DNA from: Actinomycetes bacterium
Lineage (GTDB): Bacteria > Actinomycetota > Actinomycetes > Propionibacteriales > Nocardioidaceae
Reading direction: 5' to 3'
DNA: 64,000 nt
Assembly (NCBI GenBank): GCA_023396115.1
Contig: JAEWXC010000022.1
Coordinates: forward strand, 1 to 64,000
Made by a program: the position numbers and the translations under genes. The notes under the pieces were generated by a model. It had not been told where the DNA came from. It saw only the letters and a program-made list of their open reading frames with translations, and searched no databases. Every line of letters begins with the position of its first letter. Position 1 is the first letter of the stretch. Positions 7,328 through 15,584 of the stretch are shown in pieces.

Positions 7328-8419
7328 ATGCCCCAGACCTTCACCGCGGCCAGCAAGCCGCCCAGCTACACCCATGAGATGCTCAACCTCATCCGCAGCC
7401 AGATCGCGCCCGACGACGTCGCGCTCAAGGAGGCCCGCGAGCGCCGTGACGCCACTCGCGACGCCGCCGAGAAGTTCGGCTCGACCAACCGCAGCTTCGC
7501 GTCCGGCTCCATCGCACACCGCACGGCCAACTGCCCGGTCCACCACCGCGACGCGGGCCTGGACGCCGACTGCGGCGTCGTCCTCGACCGTCGCGCGTAC
7601 CCCAACCTGGGCCCGGACAGCGCCAGCCAGGTATGCCCGGTCGACGTGGTCAACCAGATGGCCGACCACCTGGAGACGTGCCTCAAGCCGTACTACCCGA
7701 AGCTGAAGGTCAAGGTCACAAAGCGCGCCATCCTGCTGACCTTCAACGAGCCCCTGCCCGGTGGCGAGGACCCGACCGTCGACATCGTCGTCGGCCTCGA
7801 CCGCGTCGGGCAGCCTGGCCTCTGGATTCCCAACACGGAGGCGAACCGATGGGACCCGTCCCACCCAGAGAAGCACACCGAGCTGCTCACCGCCGACCCG
7901 GCCTCGCTGCGTCTGGTCCGCCAGCACGCCATCCGGCTCGCGAAGGCCGAGAACAAGCGCATCGCCAAGCCGCTGCTCTGCTCGTTCAACGTCGAGGCGC
8001 TCGGGTGGATGTTCGTGACGCCCGGAATGAGCGACGCCCAGGCTCTCCTGGCGCTGTGGCGCGACGGAGCTGACGACCTCGAGCGCCGGCTGACCCCGGA
8101 CCCCGCCGGCGTCTCAGCGGCCATCAAGGTCGAGGACCGCGCGAAGGCCGTCGAGAAGCTCAGGTTCGCCGCCAAGCAGCTGCAGAGCGCGCTCGACCAC
8201 GACGACGATGCGGAGTGGGTCCGCAAGGCCCTCGCTCCGCTGTTCCCCGAGTTCGTCCCGCCGGCCCTGAACGCGATGTCGACGGCGCAGGTCGTTGAGG
8301 CCACGCGCAACCCGAGCGCGAGGTCGGCGCAACTCACCTTCGGCCTCGGTGGAGTCCTGGGCGTCGCGGGCGCAGCCAGGGTGAACACCTCGGTCCGCTC
8401 TTTCGGCGAGCCGCGCTGA
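7328..8419 (+). CDS. CD-NTase (cGAS/DncV-like nucleotidyltransferase)
   Basis: Probable CBASS sensor-synthase that makes a cyclic oligonucleotide second messenger upon phage infection. The 363-aa product has the polymerase-beta-type signature: Gly60-Ser61 in ASGSIAHRTA, Asp79-x-Asp81 in GLDADCGVVL, and a third acidic residue Asp152 in PTVDIVVGL. These form the metal-binding triad. The helical C-terminal half fits the OAS/CD-NTase fold, and the length is in range. The ATG at 7328 follows AGGAG at 7314-7318; a longer frame from 7238 lacks support. The E2-like gene starts 1 bp after the stop (TGAGATG), so the two are coupled. The C-terminal tail is Gly/Ala-rich (TFGLGGVLGVAGAARV), which would suit the known conjugation of CD-NTase C-termini by E2-type partners (family knowledge plus inference). 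The product nucleotide cannot be predicted. Confidence 0.85.
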   Translation: MPQTFTAASKPPSYTHEMLNLIRSQIAPDDVALKEARERRDATRDAAEKFGSTNRSFASGSIAHRTANCPVHHRDAGLDADCGVVLDRRAYPNLGPDSASQVCPVDVVNQMADHLETCLKPYYPKLKVKVTKRAILLTFNEPLPGGEDPTVDIVVGLDRVGQPGLWIPNTEANRWDPSHPEKHTELLTADPASLRLVRQHAIRLAKAENKRIAKPLLCSFNVEALGWMFVTPGMSDAQALLALWRDGADDLERRLTPDPAGVSAAIKVEDRAKAVEKLRFAAKQLQSALDHDDDAEWVRKALAPLFPEFVPPALNAMSTAQVVEATRNPSARSAQLTFGLGGVLGVAGAARVNTSVRSFGEPR

Positions 8420-8420
8420 G

Positions 8421-8912
8421 ATGGTCGCCCGCAAGGGCACCCCGGGGCGGCCGTGGCGCTGGCTGGACGACCCCCAGCGCCGCGCCCGCCTCGAGGCCGA
8501 TGCCCGCCGCGAGCTCCCGGACCTGCGCTACAGGCACCGTCAGCGCACGTCAGGTCCGGTGGATATCTGGGAGGCCACGGTCATCGTCGACCACGACGTG
8601 CGCCGAAAGGTCACGATCGAGTTCGAGCGCCGCCTCCCCAGTTGGCCGCACGTGTACGCCGACGGGCCGACCGACTCGCCGCACCGCTACAACGAGCGCG
8701 GCAGGACCACGCTGTGCCTGTGGAAGCCGGGAGACCCGCCCGACAAGCGGTGGAAGGTCGAGGATGGCCTGCTCGCGCTGTTCGGCATCGCTGCGCATCA
8801 CCTGTTCAAGGAGCACTGGTGGCGCGAGCACGACGAGTGGCTGGGTGAGGAAGCACCGCACGATGACGACATCCGCGAACCTGTGCCCGCGGGACGCGAG
8901 GAGTCGGCATGA
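8421..8912 (+). CDS. E2-like (ubiquitin-conjugating fold) CBASS protein
   Basis: The 163-aa product resembles prokaryotic E2-family proteins: a beta-rich N-terminal half (EATVIVDHDVRRKVTIEFERR), PHVYADGP with a histidine ahead of the active site, then TTLCLW with the presumptive catalytic Cys99, and a C-terminal helix with LFGIAAHHLFKEHWW. In short type II CBASS an E2-only protein accompanies the CD-NTase without E1 or JAB genes and primes it. The arrangement here matches: immediately downstream of the CD-NTase with a 1-bp gap and no E1-like gene nearby. The stop TGA at 8910-8912 overlaps an ATG that opens only 23 codons, so that short frame is not called. Confidence 0.8.
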   Translation: MVARKGTPGRPWRWLDDPQRRARLEADARRELPDLRYRHRQRTSGPVDIWEATVIVDHDVRRKVTIEFERRLPSWPHVYADGPTDSPHRYNERGRTTLCLWKPGDPPDKRWKVEDGLLALFGIAAHHLFKEHWWREHDEWLGEEAPHDDDIREPVPAGREESA

Positions 8913-8967
8913 CCCGCTGCCGACGCGGTGAGCGCGAGGGCCGCCGCACGAGGAAGGAGCCCGTCGA

Positions 8968-9516
8968 GTGGACCGGTTGAAGTTCTGGAAGTGGTCGCTG
9001 TTCGACGACTTCTCCTGGGCTACAGGCGCCACGCTGCTCGCGGCTGCCATCGCGGTCGCGGGTGTGGTGGTCGGGTTCGCGGTCACCAGCGCTCAGAGCC
9101 GCCGTGAACGTCGGGCCCGCGATTACGCCGAGTCCATCGGTGCGGTTTCGGACTACCTCGAGGGCACGTACCGGGTCGCGCGTTGCCACAACAACGCCGC
9201 GGAGCGGTACGCCATCTCGACCGACATCAGCGTCATCCAAGGTCGGATCGACGCCAGCGCGGCCTTGCTACGCCTGCACGCGCCGCAGCGGGTCGCGGAC
9301 GCCTACGACGCCTACGTTGCCGCAGCACGCAAGGAAGCCGGCCGCCAGATGACTGCTGAGTGGCGCAAGCCGCCGGCACGGCGGCACCGCGACATGAACA
9401 TGCGCCAGCCCTTCGATAGGACCGCGTCCAAGGCCGCGAAGGCGACACTGATCGCCGCAATGGAGCGCGACATGGGCAAGCGCTGGTGGAAGTTCTGGCG
9501 CTGGTTCCGCTCGTGA
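8968..9516 (+). CDS. membrane protein, candidate CBASS effector
   Basis: A 182-aa protein with one transmembrane helix near the N-terminus (about residues 19-41, TGATLLAAAIAVAGVVVGFAV), then a charged helical region (about 43-150) likely to form a cytoplasmic bundle or coiled coil. Both ends are tryptophan-rich and basic: KFWKW at residues 5-9 and WWKFWRWFRS at the very C-terminus. The GTG at 8968 has AGGAAGGAG at 8951-8959. It follows the E2-like gene by 55 bp on the same strand, the usual place for a CBASS effector. Membrane effectors in CBASS kill by breaching the inner membrane, and amphipathic Trp-rich ends would suit that, but this is inference. I do not recognise the family. It could also be an unrelated membrane gene. 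Confidence 0.6.
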   Translation: MDRLKFWKWSLFDDFSWATGATLLAAAIAVAGVVVGFAVTSAQSRRERRARDYAESIGAVSDYLEGTYRVARCHNNAAERYAISTDISVIQGRIDASAALLRLHAPQRVADAYDAYVAAARKEAGRQMTAEWRKPPARRHRDMNMRQPFDRTASKAAKATLIAAMERDMGKRWWKFWRWFRS

Positions 9517-9599
9517 CTCTCGCTGGAAGGTGTGACGACACGCCGCAGATCAGATGTCACCTATCCGTGCAGCAGACCCACCCGACGTGCGTGGTGCAG

Positions 9600-10370
9600 C
9601 TACGCCTTGTTCAGCGACTTGGTGGCGCGTTTCACCCCGGTTCGGACGTACGAAACGAACTCCTCGGTGGTCGATGACCCGAAGGTGGTGCGCGTGTTGG
9701 TGAAGGTCAGAAAGGCTCGATCAACACGAACCAACGCGAAGTCCCCCATGACCTTGAGCGAGAAGCCCTGGGTCTCCATCGGGATCTCCAGGCGGAAACT
9801 GACCGAGGTGTCGCCGAACGTTCCGCCGAGGTTGACCTCGTTCATGGTCACCTGCCCGACCGTGACGTCCGCGTCCGCTTCGTCTTTCATGTGCTTGGCC
9901 ATCATCGACGTCGCGCAGCTGCGAAACTTCTCGTCGGAGAACCTCGCAAAGTACTCGCTGGCTGCGTCTTCGTCGGACTCCAGCACGACGGTCTGGGTGA
10001 TCTGTTCGTCGTCCTCGTTGGTGAAATCTGGCGTGGTCGCCCGGGCCAGTGAGTCGTCGCCGTACAACTCGGTGCGATCCATGCCCATGCATTCAGCGAT
10101 CTCCAGTTGCGACTTTTTTGAGTCGGCGTCGGACGACTTGGCCTGCCAGCCCACGGGGAAGTCGTTCAGCGTCAACAACACCGACTTGGCGAGGGCCACG
10201 TCCGCTGGATCGGGCTTCGACGGGGTGTCCGACTCGCCAGTCGCGGCAGTAGTGTCCGCGGACGGTGCCGAATCGGAGGTGCTGGGGGTCGGGCTGTCCT
10301 CGCCGCTGCATGCGCTCAGAGCCAAGGAGAGGACGAGGACCACGGAAGCCGTGAGGTGGATTTTCTTCAC
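9600..10370 (-). CDS. secreted lipoprotein, unknown function
   Basis: A 256-aa lipoprotein from GTG 10370: KKIHLTASVVLVLSLALSAC gives a clear signal peptide and lipobox (LSAC), followed by an acidic Ser/Thr/Pro linker and a soluble domain of about 190 residues with LNDFPVGW and a CxG-type pair (AECMG ... RSCAT). It resembles sensor-like actinobacterial lipoproteins with a conserved FPxGW motif, but no specific family is claimed. It converges with the CBASS-like operon and lies 89 bp downstream of the helicase gene. Third-position GC is visibly weaker than in core genes, suggesting acquisition with the island. Confidence 0.65.
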   Translation of the reverse strand: MKKIHLTASVVLVLSLALSACSGEDSPTPSTSDSAPSADTTAATGESDTPSKPDPADVALAKSVLLTLNDFPVGWQAKSSDADSKKSQLEIAECMGMDRTELYGDDSLARATTPDFTNEDDEQITQTVVLESDEDAASEYFARFSDEKFRSCATSMMAKHMKDEADADVTVGQVTMNEVNLGGTFGDTSVSFRLEIPMETQGFSLKVMGDFALVRVDRAFLTFTNTRTTFGSSTTEEFVSYVRTGVKRATKSLNKA

Positions 10371-10459
10371 CCCGTGAATGTAGAGCACCGTGGACCCGGA
10401 TCTCACGGATTCGACACCGACCGCGTACCCACCACGCGGACTAGGATCCCAACCCGGGA

Positions 10460-13450
10460 TCACACCGTCACGGTGGGGTGGAAATAGTCGAAGAGCGCCG
10501 CATCGATCGGCTCCGCAAACTTCAACTGCATCCGGACCACGGGAATCTCCTTGCCCTTGCCGTCCGACATGGTGGTCTCCACTGCATCGTGCGCGGTGGG
10601 CTGGCCCAGGTAATAGAAGTCCTTACCTTCGGCGTCGTCCTTCTTGACGAAGACGTGCAGATCAAGCTCGTTGCGGGCGATGGCACGCTCGGTCGTGCTG
10701 TCGAGCGAACGATTGGACTTGGTGTACCAGACCATCGTCGAGCGGTCGATGATCGCGTCTTCGTAGGCGGTGCTGGCGGAGACCTCATCGGACTTGTGCA
10801 GCGTCACAAAGATCGGACACACCTTTTGGCTCAGGTCAGCCTTGTAGCCATAGATCGTGGGGGTCCACTTCCTCGGCATGTTCAAGGCGCGGGCAGCATC
10901 CTTGCGGCCGTACTGCATGCCAGGGGTGAACGGTCGGTCGAGTGTGTACCGGTCGCGCACAATCGCCATGCCGGTGGCGATAATGTCGTTGATTGACTCG
11001 GCGAAACGACCGGGGGCTGTGTATGACTCGAGGACGTCTTCCGAGAGTTGCACGTGCTGAGCGTCGATCCACTCGACAATTCCGCGCGCGTAACGCTTCC
11101 TATCCACTTCGGCGTGATGCTCGAGCGTGAAGGTGTCGATCGCGCTGACGATCACCCGCCGATCATCGGAGATCCCTTCGGCGCGACATAGGTCCGCGAG
11201 ACGATCGAGACTGGCGCCACCCTCCTGCAGCAGAGTCCGCAGGATCACGAACTCGTGAAGCCGACGAGCGGTCATGCCCTCATGGCTGATCAGTCCGAGT
11301 GCCCGATGCTCAGCCGGAGACAAGCCATGAGCAACCCCGAGCAGACTCTGGACGAGTGCGGGGTAGTGCTCCTTGTGCGTGGCCAAGAGCACCGGGTCGA
11401 CCGATTCGAAGCGGTAGAAGTCCCACAAGGAGGGAACGCCGCCGACGCGGTTCTGCATGGCAGTGAGCGCGGTCTTCAATCGTGATGTCGTGGTGAGCTT
11501 CGTGTCGCCGATCGACGCCAGGACTCGCTGCTGAGATACCTCGTCGAACCGCACACTCGAGAGCCCTGGCAATACTCCGGATTCCTCAGCGGCGATCAGG
11601 TTCTTCCGCAGCGACTCCTTGTTCAGTGACTCGTCGCCAAACAAGGCGATCGGGATCAGGTAGTTGTTGGTGTAGTTACCGATGAAGTCGATGACCACGA
11701 GGTAGTCCTTGTTCTCGGCCTTGCGGAGCCCCCGGCCGAGTTGCTGAACGAAGACGATGGCGGACTTCGTCTGACGCAGCATGATGACTTGGTTCACCGT
11801 CGGAATATCGACGCCTTCGTTGAAGACATCGACCGTCAGGATGTAGTCGAGACCGCCCTGTTCGAGCAGGGTCACCGCCCGCTCTCGTTCCGCGATCGAG
11901 TCGCTTCCCGTGAGGGCCTGGGTGCGGAGACGCTGGCCTCTGAACGTCACCTCGTTGAGAGCCGCACTCAAGGCATGGGCTTCGGTCGTGCGGCTACAAA
12001 AGATCAAGCCACGAGGGGCGATGCCTGCTTGGCCGTAGGTGTCGAGTGCCTCGACTAGGTGCATCACCCGCTCGGCAGAAGCCAAGCGAGCAACGTCCGT
12101 GAACTCGTCGGTCGTTCGACCATCTTCGTACGTCACATCGGCGATCCCGTAATAGTGGAACGGGCTCAGCATGTCCTCTTCGAGTGCGTGGCTCAGGCGA
12201 ATCTCGTACGGGACGTTGTAGTGGAACAGTTCGAAGACGTTGAAGCCGTCCATGCGCTCCGGCGTGGCGGTCATACCGAGCATGAACACGGGAGAGAAGT
12301 AGTCGATCACGCGGCGGTGGGTGACCGAGCCCGCACGGTGCGCTTCATCGACCACGATGTAGTCGAAGGCCCGGGGGTCAAACGACTCCAGAACATGGGG
12401 CTGCGACAACGTCTGCACCGTGGCGAAGAGGTAACGACTGTCGGTGTCCTTGCTCGCTCCAGACAGCTTTCCGAAGTCCTCCCGAGGGCCGCCCAACACG
12501 CGACGGTACTCCTCGATGGTTTTGTCCAGAATCTGCTCGCGGTGAACCACAAACAGCACACGGTCGGCCTGAAAAGCACGCACATCTAGGGCTGACAGGA
12601 TCGTCTTACCGGTCCCGGTTGCCGAGATCACGACGGCACGTGTGGCGCCCTCGGCGCGCACCCCGGCGATCCGCTCCAGCGCGTCGTGCTGCATCCGATT
12701 CGGCAGGATTTCGGGGACAGGTGGCGTGCGAACCAGGGTGGGCGCCGCTGCCGGCGCCCCGAGGTCAGCGGGGGCAACTGTGGCGAGGGGATCGAACACC
12801 TCGGGCGCAGCCTCCGGGGACTCGGGGAGGGCGGGACGCGTGACGGCGCGTGCTCGGGGCGCGGTGTAGCCGATCGAGTAGCTGTCGATCCACTCTTGGG
12901 TGAGAGATACCGATTCGTCGGCCTGACGTTGGGCGAGTGCCGCGAACTGGGTTCCCAGATCGCTCTGCGGAGTAGCACTCACCCGGAGATTCCACTCGTA
13001 GTTGGTGGCCAGCGCTGCCTTGGTGAGGTTGGAGCTTCCGACCATCGCGGTGATGGCGTCGGGGCGCTGAAAGACGTAGCCCTTGGGGTGGAATCCGGCC
13101 GCGGGGTGAATACGCGCCTCGATCCCATGCCGTTTGAGGTTCAGCAGTTCGGCGAAGGCGGCGGGGGAGTTGAAGCCCAGATAGTCCGAGGTGACGATGG
13201 TGCCGGTTCCGCGAAAGTCGACGAGCTCCTGCTTGAGCAGAGCCACTGCCCCAGGAGAGACGAAGGCCACCGAAAAGAGGAACGCTGATGACCGGGCGAG
13301 TTCTTCGCGTAGTACACGCAGCGCTGAGGCGCCGTTCTCGTTGAGGACGACTCGAGGGTTGAAGTGCAGTGGCGCGGTCGGACTGCTGCTGACGTAGCCG
13401 TGGTGCAGGTCGAGAGACCATCCGCTGGGCCACATCAGGTCCTCAGCCAC
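10460..13450 (-). CDS. PLD nuclease / SF2 helicase / DUF3427 protein
   Basis: A 996-aa multidomain enzyme. The N-terminal part is a phospholipase-D-type nuclease with one HKD-like site: HPKG at 121-124 and GSSN at 138-141. A SF2 helicase follows with Walker A SATGTGKT (276-283), DEAH at 368-371, motif III TAT near 394, and motif VI QQLGRGLR. A long C-terminal region matches the DUF3427 type, ending in a PTVTV tail. Such proteins bind and translocate DNA and probably cut it. The architecture is common in anti-phage and restriction-like loci (family knowledge). The GTG start at 13450 overlaps the Nudix gene end by 8 bp, so the two are co-translated. GC content appears clearly below that of flanking core genes. 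Substrate and trigger are unknown. Confidence 0.85.
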   Translation of the reverse strand: MAEDLMWPSGWSLDLHHGYVSSSPTAPLHFNPRVVLNENGASALRVLREELARSSAFLFSVAFVSPGAVALLKQELVDFRGTGTIVTSDYLGFNSPAAFAELLNLKRHGIEARIHPAAGFHPKGYVFQRPDAITAMVGSSNLTKAALATNYEWNLRVSATPQSDLGTQFAALAQRQADESVSLTQEWIDSYSIGYTAPRARAVTRPALPESPEAAPEVFDPLATVAPADLGAPAAAPTLVRTPPVPEILPNRMQHDALERIAGVRAEGATRAVVISATGTGKTILSALDVRAFQADRVLFVVHREQILDKTIEEYRRVLGGPREDFGKLSGASKDTDSRYLFATVQTLSQPHVLESFDPRAFDYIVVDEAHRAGSVTHRRVIDYFSPVFMLGMTATPERMDGFNVFELFHYNVPYEIRLSHALEEDMLSPFHYYGIADVTYEDGRTTDEFTDVARLASAERVMHLVEALDTYGQAGIAPRGLIFCSRTTEAHALSAALNEVTFRGQRLRTQALTGSDSIAERERAVTLLEQGGLDYILTVDVFNEGVDIPTVNQVIMLRQTKSAIVFVQQLGRGLRKAENKDYLVVIDFIGNYTNNYLIPIALFGDESLNKESLRKNLIAAEESGVLPGLSSVRFDEVSQQRVLASIGDTKLTTTSRLKTALTAMQNRVGGVPSLWDFYRFESVDPVLLATHKEHYPALVQSLLGVAHGLSPAEHRALGLISHEGMTARRLHEFVILRTLLQEGGASLDRLADLCRAEGISDDRRVIVSAIDTFTLEHHAEVDRKRYARGIVEWIDAQHVQLSEDVLESYTAPGRFAESINDIIATGMAIVRDRYTLDRPFTPGMQYGRKDAARALNMPRKWTPTIYGYKADLSQKVCPIFVTLHKSDEVSASTAYEDAIIDRSTMVWYTKSNRSLDSTTERAIARNELDLHVFVKKDDAEGKDFYYLGQPTAHDAVETTMSDGKGKEIPVVRMQLKFAEPIDAALFDYFHPTVTV

Positions 13451-13841
13451 GCGGTAGGTCCTTCATGAGGAGTTCGACGGCGGGGATGTCAGCGGGTGCC
13501 CAGTCCAGAGTCATCAGGTCATCGGGGGCTAGCCACACCACCTGGGCGTGTTCGGTCAGGTGGGGCTCACCAGCGACGAGCCGGCAATAGAACGTCGTGA
13601 GCGTGACGACGCCGAAGTCGTACTCATACGTGGTCGACGTGACCTCCTCGCCCACCGTGACATCACACAACAACTCTTCGGCGATCTCTCGCTCGAGTGC
13701 GGCTCGGGGCGTCTCACCCGGCTCGATCTTGCCGCCGGGGAACTCCCACATGTCCGCGAGCGCTCCGGGTCCTCGCTGGGCGCACAGCACAGCCCCGTCC
13801 CGGACAATGACGGCACCGACCACGTTGATCTGCTTCTTCAT
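13443..13841 (-). CDS. Nudix (d)NTP pyrophosphohydrolase, MutT/NudG-like
   Basis: A 132-aa Nudix hydrolase that would split nucleoside triphosphates to the monophosphate plus pyrophosphate. The Nudix box spans GGKIEPGETPRAALEREIAEEL with the catalytic REIAEE; the glycine after EE is replaced by Leu, as in several CTP-pyrophosphohydrolase-type MutT proteins. AVLCAQRGPG and WEFPGGK are typical of (deoxy)nucleotide-sanitising members. GAGAGGCAG precedes the ATG. It is the first gene of a two-gene unit: its last 8 bp overlap the GTG start of the helicase-nuclease, so the nucleotide hydrolase and the DNA translocase are made together. It could sanitise a modified nucleotide or deplete one as part of defence (inference). 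Confidence 0.85.
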   Translation of the reverse strand: MKKQINVVGAVIVRDGAVLCAQRGPGALADMWEFPGGKIEPGETPRAALEREIAEELLCDVTVGEEVTSTTYEYDFGVVTLTTFYCRLVAGEPHLTEHAQVVWLAPDDLMTLDWAPADIPAVELLMKDLPRG

Positions 13842-14117
13842 CTCTGCCTCTCGTCGCCTGAAGCTTAGGCAAACGTCCGGTCATCGGGGACGCATGGGGA
13901 ATATCCACGCGATGCGCCCCGTTCACCCCTCGTGCGCACCACTCCGACCACCGCAGGCGACCTGTTGACCCGTCGCCTCGTCGTTGACCTCATGCGCGCT
14001 CAGAACAGCCGCTGTCGCTGAGTCGTCCGCCCGCAACCCGGGCGTCTCGATCCTTCCCATCCGACGGCGCTGCCCACAGGTGTGCCGTCGTGCGTTCTGC
14101 GAAAGGCACCACCACCC
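13842..14117. other. 276-bp divergent intergenic region
   Basis: The region lies between the divergent Nudix and symporter genes and must hold both promoters. No convincing ORF, hairpin or repeat is seen; no clear -35/-10 pair could be assigned. Confidence 0.4.
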
Positions 14118-15488
14118 ATGAGCACCACCACCGCTGCACCGGCCAAGCGCCGCGTGAAGCTCCCCTCGTTCGGCGTCCAGGTCCTGATCGGTCTCGTCCT
14201 GGGCGTCGTCCTGGGGCTCGTCGCCCGCCAGATCGGCCCCGACGGCATCGACGCCGAGGGGGTCATCGACCCGAACTGGCTCACCGAGACCCTGACCATC
14301 GTCGGCAGCACGTTCGTCACGCTGCTCCGGGCCGTCGTGCCCCCGCTGGTGTTCCTGGCGATCGTCGCCTCGATCGCCAACCTGCGTGAGGTGACCGGGG
14401 CCGCCCGACTCGCCTGGAAGACCCTGATGTGGTTCGCGATCACCGCCCTGATCGCGGTCGGCATCGGGATCACGCTCGGCCTGGTGTTCCAGCCGGGCAA
14501 GCACACCTCCGTCACCGCCGACGCCGCTGCCGCGCCCGGCACCGAGGGCTCCTGGCTGGACTTCCTGACCGGCCTGGTCCCGGCCAACTTCCTCGGCCTG
14601 AACGCCAGCGCCGGCCCTGACGGCGCGATCAGCATCGGGTTCAACGTGCTGCAGATCCTCGTCGTGGCCATCGCCATCGGCATCGCCACGCTCAAGGTCG
14701 GCTCGGCCGCCGAACCGTTCCTGGGCTTCGTCCGGTCCGCGCTCGCCGTGGTCCAGAAGGTCCTGTGGTGGATCATCCTGCTCGCCCCGATCGCCACCGT
14801 CGGCCTGCTCGGCAAGGCCGTGGCCACCTACGGCTGGGACGCGCTCGGCTCCCTGGGGATCTACTCGGTCGCCGTCTACGTCGGCCTCGCGCTGGTGCTC
14901 TTCGCGGTCTACCCGACGCTGCTGCGCCTCAACGGTCTGAGCATCAAGCAGTACTTCACCGGCGCCTGGCCCGCGATCCAGCTGGCCTTCGTCTCGCGCT
15001 CCTCGATCGGCACCATGCCGGTCACCCAGTCGGTCACCGAGAAGAACCTGGGTGTCCCCAGCTCCTACGCCTCGTTCGCGGTACCGCTCGGCGCCACCAC
15101 CAAGATGGACGGCTGCGCCTCGATCTACCCGGCCATCTCGGCGATCTTCGTGGCCCAGTTCTTCGGCCTCGACCTGTCGATCACCGACTACCTGCTGATC
15201 GCGTTCGTCTCGGTCATCGGATCCGCCGCCACCGCCGGCGTCACCGGCGCGACCGTCATGCTGACCCTGACCCTCTCCACCCTGGGCCTGCCCCTGGAGG
15301 GCGTGGGGCTGCTGCTGGCGATCGACCCGATCCTCGACATGGGCCGTACCGCGGTCAACGTCGCCGGCCAGGCACTCGTCCCCACCATCGTGGCCAAGCG
15401 CGAGGGCATCCTCGACACCGCCACCTACGACGCCCCGCGCAGCGGCGAGGCGTGGCGTGAGGACGAGGCGACCCCGGTCGCTGCCTGA
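14118..15488 (+). CDS. DAACS dicarboxylate/amino acid:cation symporter
   Basis: A 456-aa integral membrane protein that couples uptake of C4-dicarboxylates or acidic/neutral amino acids to Na+ or H+. Eight or more hydrophobic helices are visible from VQVLIGLVLGVVLGLVA onward. Family landmarks are the serine-rich re-entrant loop (SRSSIGTMPVTQSV) and the TM7 motif in variant form (ATTKMDGCA for the usual NMDGT), followed by the glycine-rich second hairpin (SAATAGVTGATVM) and DPILDMGRTAVNV. The ATG at 14118 (MSTTTAAPAK) has AAAGG ahead; a longer frame from 14082 is unlikely. Substrate is not predictable because the NMDGT Asn and Thr are replaced. GC is high, so it may be a core gene flanked by accessory DNA. 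Confidence 0.85.
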   Translation: MSTTTAAPAKRRVKLPSFGVQVLIGLVLGVVLGLVARQIGPDGIDAEGVIDPNWLTETLTIVGSTFVTLLRAVVPPLVFLAIVASIANLREVTGAARLAWKTLMWFAITALIAVGIGITLGLVFQPGKHTSVTADAAAAPGTEGSWLDFLTGLVPANFLGLNASAGPDGAISIGFNVLQILVVAIAIGIATLKVGSAAEPFLGFVRSALAVVQKVLWWIILLAPIATVGLLGKAVATYGWDALGSLGIYSVAVYVGLALVLFAVYPTLLRLNGLSIKQYFTGAWPAIQLAFVSRSSIGTMPVTQSVTEKNLGVPSSYASFAVPLGATTKMDGCASIYPAISAIFVAQFFGLDLSITDYLLIAFVSVIGSAATAGVTGATVMLTLTLSTLGLPLEGVGLLLAIDPILDMGRTAVNVAGQALVPTIVAKREGILDTATYDAPRSGEAWREDEATPVAA

Positions 15489-15571
15489 TCGGATCTGCCA
15501 TAGCGGAGCGTGGTCGCCTGTCCGGGAGGCCACGCTCTGTGCTTTCGTCCACGCCTGCTGGTCTTTCCAGG

Positions 15572-15577
15572 CAGAAT
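15572..15577 (+). promoter_or_regulatory. -10 box for a leaderless transcript
   Basis: CAGAAT lies 7 bp before the ATG at 15585, so transcription would begin at the start codon. No Shine-Dalgarno sequence is present, which supports this start. Confidence 0.4.
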
Positions 15578-15584
15578 CGCTGCC

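Noticed and set aside
8909..8980. A 23-codon ORF starting on the ATGA of the E2-like stop
   Set aside because: Very basic and low complexity; the better ribosome site (AGGAAGGAG) serves the GTG at 8968, which it overlaps in another frame.
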